A DNA stretch of 49,766 nt from Collinsella sp. (GTDB lineage: Bacteria; Actinomycetota; Coriobacteriia; Coriobacteriales; Coriobacteriaceae), in the NCBI GenBank assembly GCA_018368345.1, contig JAGZEK010000017.1, positions 1 to 49,766 on the forward strand, in the 5' to 3' direction. A model generated the notes under the pieces. It did not search any database, was not told the DNA's origin, and worked only from the letters and a program-made list of their open reading frames with translations. The translations under genes and the position numbers were made by a program. Numbering within the stretch: position 1 is the stretch's first letter; each line of letters starts with the position of its first letter. This document shows, piece after piece, positions 16,073-25,420 of this stretch.

Positions 16073-16804
16073 ATGAGTTTGATAGAACAGTTGCGAGGCG
16101 CTATGGAAGAATCGATGCACGTCGGCGAGCAGGAAACGAGCCTACAGGACCAGTCCTACCACACCATTCGACGCAAAATCGTCTACCTGGACTATAAGCC
16201 GGGCGAAAAGCTGGGCGTCAAGCAGCTTTGCGATGACCTGGACATGGGTCGTACGCCCGTGCGCGAGGCTTTGGTTCGCTTGGCGCAGGAAGGCCTGGTG
16301 CGCACCGTGCCCCAGAGCGGCACCTACGTCTCACCCATCAACCTCACCCTTGCCGAGAGTGCCTGTTACATCCGCGAGCATCTGGAAAAGCAGGTGATCG
16401 TGGAGTGCTGTGCGCGCGCCACGTCGGCCGGCATCGAGCAGCTCGACCGCGCCATCGCGCTGCAGGAAAAGGCCATGGCCGAAGAGGATCGCATCGGCTT
16501 CTTTTTGAGCGACAACCTCATGCATCACATGATTTTTAGCATCGCATGCCGCAGCACTGTGTGGTCGTGGCTCGAGGAGACCAATGCCGACCTGGAGCGC
16601 TTCCGCTGGCTGCGCGCCGCCACGCAGGTTCTCGACAATCAGGACATCGTGAACGAGCACAAGCAGATTCGCCGCGCTATCGCCGGTCGCGACCCCATCG
16701 AAGCGAGCTTTTTGGTCAGCAAGCACCTGCACATGATGTTCCGCAACCAAACCGAGGTTCTGGACCAGTTCCCCGAGTACTTCGAGACCAGCAAGCTCCG
16801 CTAA
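16073..16804 (+). CDS. GntR family regulator, FCD (FadR-like) type
   Basis: The protein has 243 residues from the first ATG. Residues about 25-90 form the winged helix (YHTIRRKIVYLDYKPGEKL, DLDMGRTPVREALVRLAQEGLV); the rest is the helical FCD ligand domain, with HHMI and the later EHKQIRRAI contributing the usual metal or carboxylate ligands. FCD regulators mostly sense small organic acids. An ATG at 16103 with GAGG before it would give 213 codons' worth of the same domains and is also plausible. It diverges from yeiH. Confidence 0.88.
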   Translation: MSLIEQLRGAMEESMHVGEQETSLQDQSYHTIRRKIVYLDYKPGEKLGVKQLCDDLDMGRTPVREALVRLAQEGLVRTVPQSGTYVSPINLTLAESACYIREHLEKQVIVECCARATSAGIEQLDRAIALQEKAMAEEDRIGFFLSDNLMHHMIFSIACRSTVWSWLEETNADLERFRWLRAATQVLDNQDIVNEHKQIRRAIAGRDPIEASFLVSKHLHMMFRNQTEVLDQFPEYFETSKLR

Positions 16805-16811
16805 CCTGCCA

Positions 16812-16850
16812 AAACCACCACAAAGGGGACAGGCACCTTTGTGGTGGTTT
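16812..16850 (+). repeat. REP-like palindrome, copy downstream of glmS
   Basis: AAACCACCACAAAGG (16812-16826) and CCTTTGTGGTGGTTT (16836-16850) are perfect arms around a GGACAGGCA loop. An inverted copy with one mismatch over 37 nt lies at 18930-18966, so the pair flanks glmS. Confidence 0.8.
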
Positions 16851-16856
16851 CTCCGT

Positions 16857-16899
16857 ACAAAAAGGCCCGGCTCCGTCTGATGACGCGGAGCCGGGCCTT
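16857..16899 (-). terminator. Terminator of glmS
   Basis: Read on the minus strand, AAGGCCCGGCTCCG pairs with CGGAGCCGGGCCTT around a 10-nt loop and is followed by TTTG. Confidence 0.85.
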
Positions 16900-16922
16900 G
16901 GTCGTTAGAACGGCGGAACCAA

Positions 16923-18770
<1,848 letters not shown>

Positions 18771-18870
18771 AGGATAAATCCCTTCGTTCGCGTGACTGCA
18801 AGACGTCCACGCACAGGGGCGCTGAGACGTATAACGTTCGAGTATTGTACTCACGCAAGCGCAAGCTGAT

Positions 18871-18903
18871 ATACCAGAAGTGGTATCTCAACTTAGATAC
18901 CAC
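18871..18903. promoter_or_regulatory. Tandem TGGTAT half-sites upstream of glmS
   Basis: ATACCA (18871-18876), TGGTAT (18881-18886) and ATACCA (18897-18902) alternate in orientation. The second and third sit in a perfect 9-bp inverted repeat, GTGGTATCT/AGATACCAC, with a 6-bp spacer. TACAAT (minus strand, near 18845) is a possible -10, so the sites would lie over or upstream of the -35. Confidence 0.5.
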
Positions 18904-18929
18904 CCGATGTACACACGTCCAGCCGGTCC

Positions 18930-18966
18930 AAACCACCACAAAGGTGCCTGTCCCCTTCGTGGTGGT
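18930..18966 (-). repeat. REP-like palindrome, inverted copy upstream of glmS
   Basis: AAACCACCACAAAGG (18930-18944) pairs with CCTTCGTGGTGGT (18954-18966) around TGCCTGTCC, the reverse complement of the loop in the copy at 16812-16850. One arm position has changed. Confidence 0.8.
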
Positions 18967-18979
18967 CGCGTTGGCAACA

Positions 18980-19033
18980 GCGTTTCCCCAGATAAAACCT
19001 GCCAAAATAAACCTGTCCCTTTTTGGTAGGTTT
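18980..19033 (+). repeat. REP-like element, 41-nt exact inverted match to 22197-22237
   Basis: Positions 18980-19020 are identical to the reverse complement of 22197-22237. Within it AAACCTGCCAAAA (18995-19007) pairs with TTTTGGTAGGTTT (19021-19033) with one mismatch, around a loop containing CTGTCCC. It forms the upstream region of the LacI-type gene, and TACAAT at 19041-19046 directly beyond it may be that gene's -10. Confidence 0.8.
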
Positions 19034-19081
19034 GGGATGCTACAATCTGCCTTGTACTTGAAACGCATCAAAGGGGCCGCT

Positions 19082-20194
19082 ATGGCAAAGGTAAAAATCA
19101 GCGACGTCGCGCGCGAGGCTGGGGTTTCGTTGGGCACGGTTTCCAACGCGCTCAACCACCCCGAAAAGCTGCGCCCCGAGACCCTCAAGCTCGTCAACGA
19201 GACCATCAATCGCCTTGGCTACCTGCCCAATCAAAGCGCCCGTCAGCTCGCGGGCGGCGCCACCAAGTCCTTTGGCCTGGTGCTCCCCCGTCTCGATCAC
19301 GGCTTTTCGCTCCAAATCGCCAGCGGCGCCCACAACGAGGCCCGCAAGCACGGCTACGACTTGCTCATCGCCAACGCCGATAACGACGATATTCTCCAGG
19401 ACCATTACCTGCGCTACTTTATGGGCACCCAGATGTCCGGCGTCATGGTTCAGCCCATGGCATCCCCCGACTGGCACCCCGCCATGACCAAGATGCCCGT
19501 GCCGATCGTCCATCTGGACATCCATTGCTCCGAGCCCGGCTACTACGTAGCGGCCGACAACGAGGCCCAGGGTCGCATCATTGCCGAACTTGCCATCGCC
19601 CGCGGCGCGCACCATATTGTCGTCGTCGGCCGAGCAGCATTTATGCAACTCACCCTGCGCGTCCTTGGCATTCATAAAGCGCTCGCTCTACGCCCCGATA
19701 TCAAGATCGAAGTCATCGACGCCGGCGAATGGAATACCGCTGCCGACGGCTACGGCATCGGTGCTCAAATCGCCGAGCGCCCCGCGGACGAACGTCCCGA
19801 TTTTGTCGTCGGTCTGACCGACGTGCTGGCCTCGGGCGTCATCTCGGCGCTGGTCGACAAAGGCATCGCCGTCCCCGGGCAAGTACGCGTAGCAGGTTGC
19901 GATGGCAACCCACTCGCTTGGAGCGGATCGGTCCCGCTCACTACGGTAGCGCCCCCGGGCTACGAGATTGGCCGCAAGGGCGTTCAATTGCTCATGGAGC
20001 AAATTGAGAACAAGGCCCCGGCAAAGACCAAGCACGTCCACATCGGCTCTGCCGCGCGCACCGTCACCGCGGTCACGGCCATCGAGGACATCAACCGCCA
20101 AGAACTCGTGCGGCCGTTCCTGCTGGAACGCGCCAGCACCCAGGCAAGCAGCCAGACCGACGCCACGGCCATCAACCTCGGTGCGTATCTATAG
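19082..20194 (+). CDS. LacI family transcriptional regulator
   Basis: The protein has 370 residues. The N-terminus MAKVKISDVAREAGVSLGTVSNALNHPEKLRPETLKLV, visible as ISDVAREAGVSLGTVSNALN, is a canonical LacI helix-turn-helix with hinge; the rest is the periplasmic-binding-protein-like sensor domain (SFGLVLPRLDHGF, VVGLTDVLASGVISALVDKG). AAAGGGG precedes the ATG at 19082. It ends at a bidirectional terminator shared with the HAD gene. No sugar gene lies next to it, so its effector is unknown. A REP-like element occupies its upstream region. Confidence 0.92.
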   Translation: MAKVKISDVAREAGVSLGTVSNALNHPEKLRPETLKLVNETINRLGYLPNQSARQLAGGATKSFGLVLPRLDHGFSLQIASGAHNEARKHGYDLLIANADNDDILQDHYLRYFMGTQMSGVMVQPMASPDWHPAMTKMPVPIVHLDIHCSEPGYYVAADNEAQGRIIAELAIARGAHHIVVVGRAAFMQLTLRVLGIHKALALRPDIKIEVIDAGEWNTAADGYGIGAQIAERPADERPDFVVGLTDVLASGVISALVDKGIAVPGQVRVAGCDGNPLAWSGSVPLTTVAPPGYEIGRKGVQLLMEQIENKAPAKTKHVHIGSAARTVTAVTAIEDINRQELVRPFLLERASTQASSQTDATAINLGAYL

Positions 20195-20220
20195 CACGCC
20201 CGCGAGTATGCTAAGTCGCC

Positions 20221-20268
20221 GCTTAAGCAAAAGGGGCCCGACCATTGCCGGACCCCTTTTGCTTAAGC
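20221..20268. terminator. Bidirectional terminator between the LacI and HAD genes
   Basis: GCTTAAGCAAAAGGGG (20221-20236) and CCCCTTTTGCTTAAGC (20253-20268) are perfect arms around a loop with partial further pairing. A/T runs inside the stem serve both directions. Confidence 0.85.
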
Positions 20269-20307
20269 GCAAACGTGAGCAATCGCTCGTTTCAACGCCG
20301 CAATTTT

Positions 20308-20958
20308 CTAGCGCACAGTCTTGATTGCCGCCACCAGGTCGAACAACGTATCGAGCACGGCCTCGCAGCCATCCACCACGTCCTGCGGCAGCGGCACGAT
20401 GTCGGGAACGGCAAAGACGTGGCAGCCGGCCGTGATGCCCGAGACGCAGCCGTTGCGAGAGTCCTCGACCACGGCGCACTCCTCGGGGGCAAAGCCCGCG
20501 CGCTCGCAGGCGAGCAGATACATCTCGGGGTCGGGCTTGCCGTGCACGACGTCCTCGCCGCAGGTCACCGTCTCAAACTTGTCAAAGAGACCGACCATCT
20601 TAAGGTTGCGCTCGGCCGTGACATGGCGCGATGACGTTGCAAGGCCCACGTGATAGCCCGCAGCCAGCAGCTCGTCTATGCACTCGGCAGCGCCGGCCTT
20701 AAGCTCCAGATCGGTCTTGACCATCTCGTCGCGAATCTCCTTGTGGCGATGATAGATCGCCTCAGCGGTTTCTCTGCCGCCGCAATGCGCCTCAAGGATG
20801 TCCATGACATCGGGCAGCGTGCGACCGATAAATTGATGAATCAGCGTGTCATCAATCGCGACACCCAGCTCAGCGGCGGGCGCTTTCCATGCCTTGATGC
20901 CCAGACGCTCGGTGTCGACCAGCGTTCCATCCATGTCAAAAATAACAGCCTTGATCAT
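20308..20958 (-). CDS. HAD superfamily phosphatase, beta-phosphoglucomutase-like
   Basis: The protein has 216 residues. IFDMDGTLVDTE carries the catalytic Asp8 and Asp10; GLATSSRH supplies the motif II Ser, and CAVVEDSRNGCVSGITAG is motif IV. The cap domain (residues about 15-85) is of the C1 helical type found in beta-phosphoglucomutase and small-sugar-phosphate phosphatases. The exact substrate cannot be read from sequence. GGGGGA precedes the ATG at 20958. It is divergent from larE, with a 17-bp palindrome in the shared promoter region. Confidence 0.9.
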   Translation of the reverse strand: MIKAVIFDMDGTLVDTERLGIKAWKAPAAELGVAIDDTLIHQFIGRTLPDVMDILEAHCGGRETAEAIYHRHKEIRDEMVKTDLELKAGAAECIDELLAAGYHVGLATSSRHVTAERNLKMVGLFDKFETVTCGEDVVHGKPDPEMYLLACERAGFAPEECAVVEDSRNGCVSGITAGCHVFAVPDIVPLPQDVVDGCEAVLDTLFDLVAAIKTVR

Positions 20959-21018
20959 ATCGGTCCCCCATCGACTCTCGCTGTCACGTTGCTGCAACTC
21001 TACCGCATTTGGCAACTT

Positions 21019-21035
21019 GTATATAACGTATATAC
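21019..21035. promoter_or_regulatory. Perfect palindrome between the HAD gene and larE
   Basis: GTATATAACGTATATAC has 7-bp arms and a 3-bp centre. It sits in the AT-rich divergent promoter region and could be a repressor operator acting on either gene. Confidence 0.4.
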
Positions 21036-21131
21036 CATATTGCACTTTCGTTACACAGATAGAAGTCTTATGGCAAGTAACGCATTAGGATTATAGTTTT
21101 CGATCGAGTACTCAACGATAAGGATCGTTTC

Positions 21132-22010
21132 ATGATTTTAGACACCACGGCACCCGCAGAGGAGCTTCAAGACAAGCTATCGGCGCTCGAACAGCTGCTT
21201 TTGGCATACGGACGCGTGGCTATCGGGTTTTCCGGCGGCGTTGACAGCAGCTTTTTGGCCGCCGTATGCGCCCGCATCATGCCTACCAATACCCTTCTCG
21301 TCCATCTCACCACGCCGCTCATCGGCACGCCCGAGCAGGCTTCGTTTGAGCAGTCCGTTGATGGGCAGGCCAATGAGGGGCCGCATTTTAAGCTCCCCGT
21401 GCTCAATCTTTCGGTGGATCAGTTGCAGCTCCCCCAAGTAGCCTGCAACGATGCCAATCGCTGCTACCACTGCAAGCACGCCGGCTTTACCGCCATCGTC
21501 AACCACGCCAAGTCGCTCGGCTTTCCCACCGTCATCGATGGCAGTAATGCAAGCGATCGCGGTGACTACCGCCCTGGCATGCGTGCGGCAGAAGAGCTCG
21601 GCGTACGCTCACCCCTTATGGAGGTCGGCTTTACCAAGGACGAAGAGCGCGAGCTGCTGCGCGCATGGGGCTATCCCGTTTGGAACCTGCCGGCGGGAGC
21701 ATGTCTTGCCACCCGCGTCCCCACGGGCGAGGCGCTTACGCGCGAGAAGGTCGATTTAATCCGCGCCTGCGAGGATTACCTGCACGATCTTGATCTGGCA
21801 CAGGTACGCGCGCGCTTGATCGGCGGCTGCATGCATATCGAGGCCGCACCCGCAGATGTTGCCAAGATTGCCACCCTCGGCGGTGCCGCCGTCGACGACA
21901 AGGGCAAGACCCCGCTGCCCGCCGTTATCGAGTCCGCGCTGCGCGAGCTGGGCTGCGACCATATCTCCCCCGAGGTCACCCCCTACATCCACGGCAACAT
22001 GAACCTTTAG
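21132..22010 (+). CDS. larE: LarE-type ATP-dependent sulfur transferase
   Basis: The protein has 292 residues. SGGVDSS (34-40) is the PP-loop that activates the carboxylate with ATP. LarE donates sulfur to the nickel-pincer nucleotide cofactor of lactate racemase and related enzymes. Cysteines are present at 105, 111 and 114 (CNDANRCYHC) and at 191 (AGACLATR); the last matches the sacrificial-sulfur position, and the extra ones could hold an iron-sulfur cluster as in the cluster-type LarE. AAGGA precedes the ATG. larA, larB and larC are not in this window, so the gene is an orphan here. Confidence 0.88.
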   Translation: MILDTTAPAEELQDKLSALEQLLLAYGRVAIGFSGGVDSSFLAAVCARIMPTNTLLVHLTTPLIGTPEQASFEQSVDGQANEGPHFKLPVLNLSVDQLQLPQVACNDANRCYHCKHAGFTAIVNHAKSLGFPTVIDGSNASDRGDYRPGMRAAEELGVRSPLMEVGFTKDEERELLRAWGYPVWNLPAGACLATRVPTGEALTREKVDLIRACEDYLHDLDLAQVRARLIGGCMHIEAAPADVAKIATLGGAAVDDKGKTPLPAVIESALRELGCDHISPEVTPYIHGNMNL

Positions 22011-22037
22011 GTTACGCCGTTTTACAAACGGCGTAAC
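22011..22037 (+). terminator. Hairpin after larE
   Basis: GTTACGCCGTTT (22011-22022) and AAACGGCGTAAC (22026-22037) are perfect arms that begin right after the stop codon. The U-tract is poor; a second hairpin at 22088-22112 followed by GCTTGTTTC may complete termination. Confidence 0.6.
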
Positions 22038-22087
22038 TGCTCGGCGCTGCGCAGGCCCGGGCACGGCAATCTGACGTTCAACTTCAC

Positions 22088-22120
22088 GGGCGCGACCAAA
22101 AGGTCAGCGCCCGCTTGTTT
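22088..22120 (+). terminator. Second hairpin downstream of larE
   Basis: GGGCGCGACC and GGTCAGCGCCC pair around AAAA with one bulged base, followed by GCTTGTTTC. Confidence 0.5.
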
Positions 22121-22196
22121 CACGTCACCTTACCGCACCCGGAGCCCGCTCGCTCGCATATGCTCAACCTGGACTGCGTTAACTGACCTGTCAATA

Positions 22197-22237
22197 AGGG
22201 ACAGGTTTATTTTGGCAGGTTTTATCTGGGGAAACGC
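22197..22237 (-). repeat. REP-like element, inverted copy of 18980-19020
   Basis: All 41 bases match the reverse complement of 18980-19020. On the plus strand it contains GGGACAGG and TTTTGGCAGGTTT; the preceding ACCTGTCAATAA gives a degenerate opposite arm. It lies in the 306-bp gap between larE and the sugar operon. Confidence 0.85.
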
Positions 22238-22241
22238 AAAT

Positions 22242-22277
22242 AGGGCCGTGACACCCATACGGCGTCGCGGCCCTTTT
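22242..22277. terminator. Terminator of the PTS sugar operon
   Basis: AGGGCCGTGAC and GTCGCGGCCCT pair with one mismatch around a 12-nt loop. It follows the EIIA gene on the minus strand; TTTTCC follows on the plus strand, so it may work in both directions. Confidence 0.6.
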
Positions 22278-22316
22278 CCTTGGAGAAGGATCAATTGATT
22301 GAACGGGATGACCGTT

Positions 22317-22769
22317 CTAGTCTTCGAGTCCGCTATTGATGAGCTCCGCAATCTCAACGGGATCGGTGCTCGCGCGCACCTTGTCACGGAAGCCGGCGTC
22401 CATCAGCATCACGGCAGCCTTGGAGAGCAGACGCAGGTGCGTAGTTCCGGCCTCGCCGGCGGGCACGTACAGCGCGAGCGCAACATCGACGGGCACCCCA
22501 TCGAAGCTCGGCCATTCAACGGGTTCGGTCAGTTTAAGCACGGCAACGCCCGGCGTGTGGATCGCGTCGCTTTTGGCATGCGGAACGGCAAAACCGGCGA
22601 CAAGGCCGGTTTCGGCCTCGTTCTCGCGAGCAATGAAGGCGGCCTCTACGGCAGATGCGTCATCGGCAAAGCCGAGCTCGATGGCCTGCTCGGACAAATA
22701 ATGCAGGGCGTCCTCGCGCGAGGCGGCGGTATACCCGATTGTCACTTGGTTGGCAGATACAAATCCCAT
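22317..22769 (-). CDS. PTS EIIA component, fructose/mannitol type
   Basis: The protein has 150 residues. GFAVPHAKSDAI contains His64, the phosphorylation site typical of the fructose-mannitol EIIA domain. It receives phosphate from HPr and passes it to the EIIB domain encoded at the start of this operon. GGAAGG precedes the ATG. It is the last of six genes, 11 bases after the transketolase C-terminal subunit gene, and is followed by a terminator. Confidence 0.93.
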   Translation of the reverse strand: MGFVSANQVTIGYTAASREDALHYLSEQAIELGFADDASAVEAAFIARENEAETGLVAGFAVPHAKSDAIHTPGVAVLKLTEPVEWPSFDGVPVDVALALYVPAGEAGTTHLRLLSKAAVMLMDAGFRDKVRASTDPVEIAELINSGLED

Positions 22770-22780
22770 GGAAACCTTCC

Positions 22781-23719
22781 TTACAACACGGACCTGACCG
22801 CAGCTTCGATGCCGTCGGCGTCCAAACCGTACTTGTGCAGCAAATCGACCGCAGGGCCGGACTCGCCATACACATCGCGCACGCCGACGCGACGCATCGG
22901 CACCGGATGCTGCTCCGCGAGCACCGAGGCCACGGCCTCGCCAAGACCACCGATAATCGAATGCTCCTCGGCAGTGACCACACGACCAGTCTTCTTGGCG
23001 CTGGCAACCACCAGGCGCTCATCAAGCGGCTTGATCGTGTGCATATTGATGACCTCGGCATCGATACCATCGGCAGCGAGCGCCTCGGCAGCCTCAAGCG
23101 CCTCGGCGACCATAAGGCCACAAGCGATGATGGTCACATCGGACCCCTCGCGCACGACCACGCCGCGACCAATCTTGAACTCATAGTCCTCGTGATCGTT
23201 AATGACCGGCGTTGCCAGGCGTCCGAAGCGCATGTAGACCGGTCCCTCAAACTCATAGGCGGCGCGCACGCAAGCGCGAGCCTCGATGTCATCGGCGGGA
23301 ACGATTACCGTCATACCCGGGATCGTGCGCATGAGCGCGATGTCCTCGCAGCACTGATGCGTGGCGCCGTCTTCACCGACCGATATGCCCGCATGCGTGG
23401 CACCGATTTTGACGTTGAGGTGCGGATAGCCAATGGAATTACGCACTTGTTCGTACGCGCGGCCGGCGGCGAACATGGCAAAGGTGCTCGCAAAGGCGAC
23501 GTGGCCCGTGGTCGCAATGCCGGCGGCGAGCCCCATCAAGTTGCTCTCGGCAATGCCGGCATCGTAGAAGCGCTCAGGGTGCGCAGCCTTAAACTTACCC
23601 GTCTGCGTAGCGGCAGCCAGGTCGGCATCGAGCACTACAAAGTCATCGTGCTCATTGCCCAGCTCGACGAGCGCCTCGCCGTAGCTTACGCGCGTGGCGA
23701 CTTTTTTGACCTCTGCCAT
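22781..23719 (-). CDS. Transketolase, C-terminal subunit
   Basis: The protein has 312 residues and covers the pyrimidine-binding and C-terminal domains of transketolase; FMAAGRAYEQVRNSI, THQCCEDIALMRTIPGM and VVTAEEHSIIGGLGEAV are family motifs. It must pair with the N-terminal subunit encoded directly upstream to bind thiamine diphosphate and move two-carbon ketol units. Start and upstream stop overlap as TAATG, indicating coupled translation. Location inside a sugar operon suggests a dedicated enzyme rather than the housekeeping transketolase. Confidence 0.93.
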   Translation of the reverse strand: MAEVKKVATRVSYGEALVELGNEHDDFVVLDADLAAATQTGKFKAAHPERFYDAGIAESNLMGLAAGIATTGHVAFASTFAMFAAGRAYEQVRNSIGYPHLNVKIGATHAGISVGEDGATHQCCEDIALMRTIPGMTVIVPADDIEARACVRAAYEFEGPVYMRFGRLATPVINDHEDYEFKIGRGVVVREGSDVTIIACGLMVAEALEAAEALAADGIDAEVINMHTIKPLDERLVVASAKKTGRVVTAEEHSIIGGLGEAVASVLAEQHPVPMRRVGVRDVYGESGPAVDLLHKYGLDADGIEAAVRSVL

Positions 23720-24549
23720 TAGAGCTCCTCTCCTGCTGCCGCGAGCTCGGCCATGGCCTGCTCAAACTGTTCATCGTTGGGCGCCTTGCCATGCCAGCCA
23801 ACCTGGTTCTCCATAAAGGAGACGCCTTTGCCCTTCACCGTCTCGGCGATGATAGCGACGGGCACGCCGGTCACCTCACGAGCCTCGGCGAAAGCCGCCT
23901 CAATCTGTGTCATGTCGTTGCCATCGGCTAGCTCGATCACATGCCACTTAAAGGCGCGGAACTTGTCAGCGAGCGGCATGGCCGAGTTGACCTCATCGAT
24001 CGCGCCGTCAATCTGCAAGCCGTTGTGGTCGACGACGGCAACAAGATTGTCGAGCGCATGGTTGCCGGCGAACATGGCCGCCTCCCACACCTGGCCCTCC
24101 TCGCACTCGCCGTCGCCCAACAGCGTGTAGACGCGGTAGCTGTCACCCCAGTGCTTTGCGGCGAGTGCCATTCCAACCGCGGCGGAGATGCCCTGACCGA
24201 GCGATCCGGTGGACATATCGATGCCAGGGGCGTCGTTCATGTTGGGATGGCCCTGCAGTCGGCTGCCAATATGACGCAGCGTCTCGAGCTCTTCGACGGG
24301 AAAATAGCCGCGATTTGCCAACACCGAATACAGGCCCGGCGCCGCGTGACCCTTGGAGAGCACAAAGCGATCGCGATCGGCCTTGTGAGGGTCGGCAGGA
24401 TCGATATTCATTTCCTCAAAGTACAGATACGCCATGATGTCGGCAGCACCGAGCGATCCACCCGGGTGTCCCGACTTGGCCGCGTGAACCGCAGTCACGA
24501 CACCCTTCCTGACCTCATTGGCGACCTTCGCCAGCTCCTGGTTGGTCAT
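23719..24549 (-). CDS. Transketolase, N-terminal subunit
   Basis: The protein has 276 residues with the thiamine diphosphate domain: SGHPGGSLGAADIMAYLYF, RDRFVLSKGHAAPGLYSVL and GDGECEEGQVWEAA, the last being the metal- and diphosphate-binding motif. The subunit needs the following gene product for activity. GAGAGG supports the ATG at 24549; a longer start at 24609 lacks a binding site. It lies 63 bases after the transaldolase gene. Confidence 0.94.
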   Translation of the reverse strand: MTNQELAKVANEVRKGVVTAVHAAKSGHPGGSLGAADIMAYLYFEEMNIDPADPHKADRDRFVLSKGHAAPGLYSVLANRGYFPVEELETLRHIGSRLQGHPNMNDAPGIDMSTGSLGQGISAAVGMALAAKHWGDSYRVYTLLGDGECEEGQVWEAAMFAGNHALDNLVAVVDHNGLQIDGAIDEVNSAMPLADKFRAFKWHVIELADGNDMTQIEAAFAEAREVTGVPVAIIAETVKGKGVSFMENQVGWHGKAPNDEQFEQAMAELAAAGEEL

Positions 24550-24612
24550 ACGAATTCCTCTCTTGAGAACAACCCCGGCACCGGATGACGCGATGCCGGG
24601 GCAATCCACTCG

Positions 24613-25296
24613 TTAAGCCTGAGCGACGACCTTCTGCCAGTCAGCCTCAAAAGAGGCAAGGCCCTGATCGGTCAGCGGATGGTGCAGGCACTTCTTAAGG
24701 GCTGCCATGGGCACGGTCGCGATATCGGCGCCAAGCAGCGCGGCCTGGGTTACGTGGTTGGGCGTACGAACCGAGGCGGTGATGATCTCGACGGTGTCGT
24801 CGACGTTCTTGCCCGTCCAGTCGTAGTTCTTAATGCAGGTCACGACGTTGTCGAGCTGCGAGATACCGTCCTCGGCGATGTCGTCGAAACGACCGACAAA
24901 CGGGCTGATGTAGCGAGCACCGGCGTTGGCGGCCATAAGGGCCTGCGTCGGCGAGAAGACGAGCGTCATGTTGACGCGCACGCCAGCATCGGCCAGCGCA
25001 CGGCAGGCGGCAAGGCCGGCCTCGCACACGGGAAGCTTGACCACGATGTTGGGAGCGAGGGCGGCAAGGCGCTTGCCCTCCTCGATCATACCCTCGGCAG
25101 TGGTCGCGGTAGACTCGGCGGACACGGGCAGGCCCTCGCAGAGCTCGGCAATCTTGAGCATATGCGGCTCAAAGTCGGCAAGCTTGCCGCCGGTCTTGGC
25201 GTACAGGGACGGGTTGGTGGTAACACCGGCCAGGCAGCCCCAGCTCTTGGCCTCGGCAATCTCGTCCAGATTGGCGGTATCGATAAAGAACTTCAT
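24613..25296 (-). CDS. Small transaldolase / fructose-6-phosphate aldolase family
   Basis: The protein has 227 residues, the length of the decameric TalC/FSA subfamily. FFIDTANLDEI, GVTTNPSL and VVKLPV are diagnostic; Lys87 in the last is the Schiff-base lysine. Members either transfer dihydroxyacetone units (transaldolase) or cleave fructose-6-phosphate. GAAGGGG precedes the ATG at 25296. With the split transketolase it would feed an imported sugar into pentose-phosphate intermediates. Which of the two activities it has is not certain. Confidence 0.92.
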   Translation of the reverse strand: MKFFIDTANLDEIAEAKSWGCLAGVTTNPSLYAKTGGKLADFEPHMLKIAELCEGLPVSAESTATTAEGMIEEGKRLAALAPNIVVKLPVCEAGLAACRALADAGVRVNMTLVFSPTQALMAANAGARYISPFVGRFDDIAEDGISQLDNVVTCIKNYDWTGKNVDDTVEIITASVRTPNHVTQAALLGADIATVPMAALKKCLHHPLTDQGLASFEADWQKVVAQA

Positions 25297-25332
25297 GGTG
25301 AACCCCTTCAAAGGAAGCTAAAACTCAAAAGA

Positions 25333-25363
25333 ATGGGACAAAGGGACTGCCCCTTTGTCCCAT
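25333..25363. repeat. Palindrome with GGGACAAAGGG arms
   Basis: ATGGGACAAAGGG (25333-25345) and CCCTTTGTCCCAT (25351-25363) are perfect arms around ACTGC. It lies inside the sugar operon between the transaldolase and GatZ-like genes and shares the GGGAC core of the other small palindromes. Confidence 0.75.
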
Positions 25364-25365
25364 GT

Positions 25366-25401
25366 GCCGGGCCTGCAGCTGGGACATGCCCCAGGCCCGG
25401 C
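25366..25401 (-). terminator. Stem-loop after the GatZ-like gene
   Basis: GCCGGGCCTG (25366-25375) and CAGGCCCGGC (25392-25401) are perfect arms. It lies 20 bases after the stop on the minus strand, inside the operon, with no strong U-tract. It may reduce read-through into the downstream genes or protect the upstream message. Confidence 0.5.
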
Positions 25402-25420
25402 GTCGCGTAGGAAAAGCTAC

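Noticed and set aside
22114..22130. Second parS-like site (GTTTCACGT)
   Set aside because: Only one half of the palindrome matches; the other half does not, so it is probably chance.
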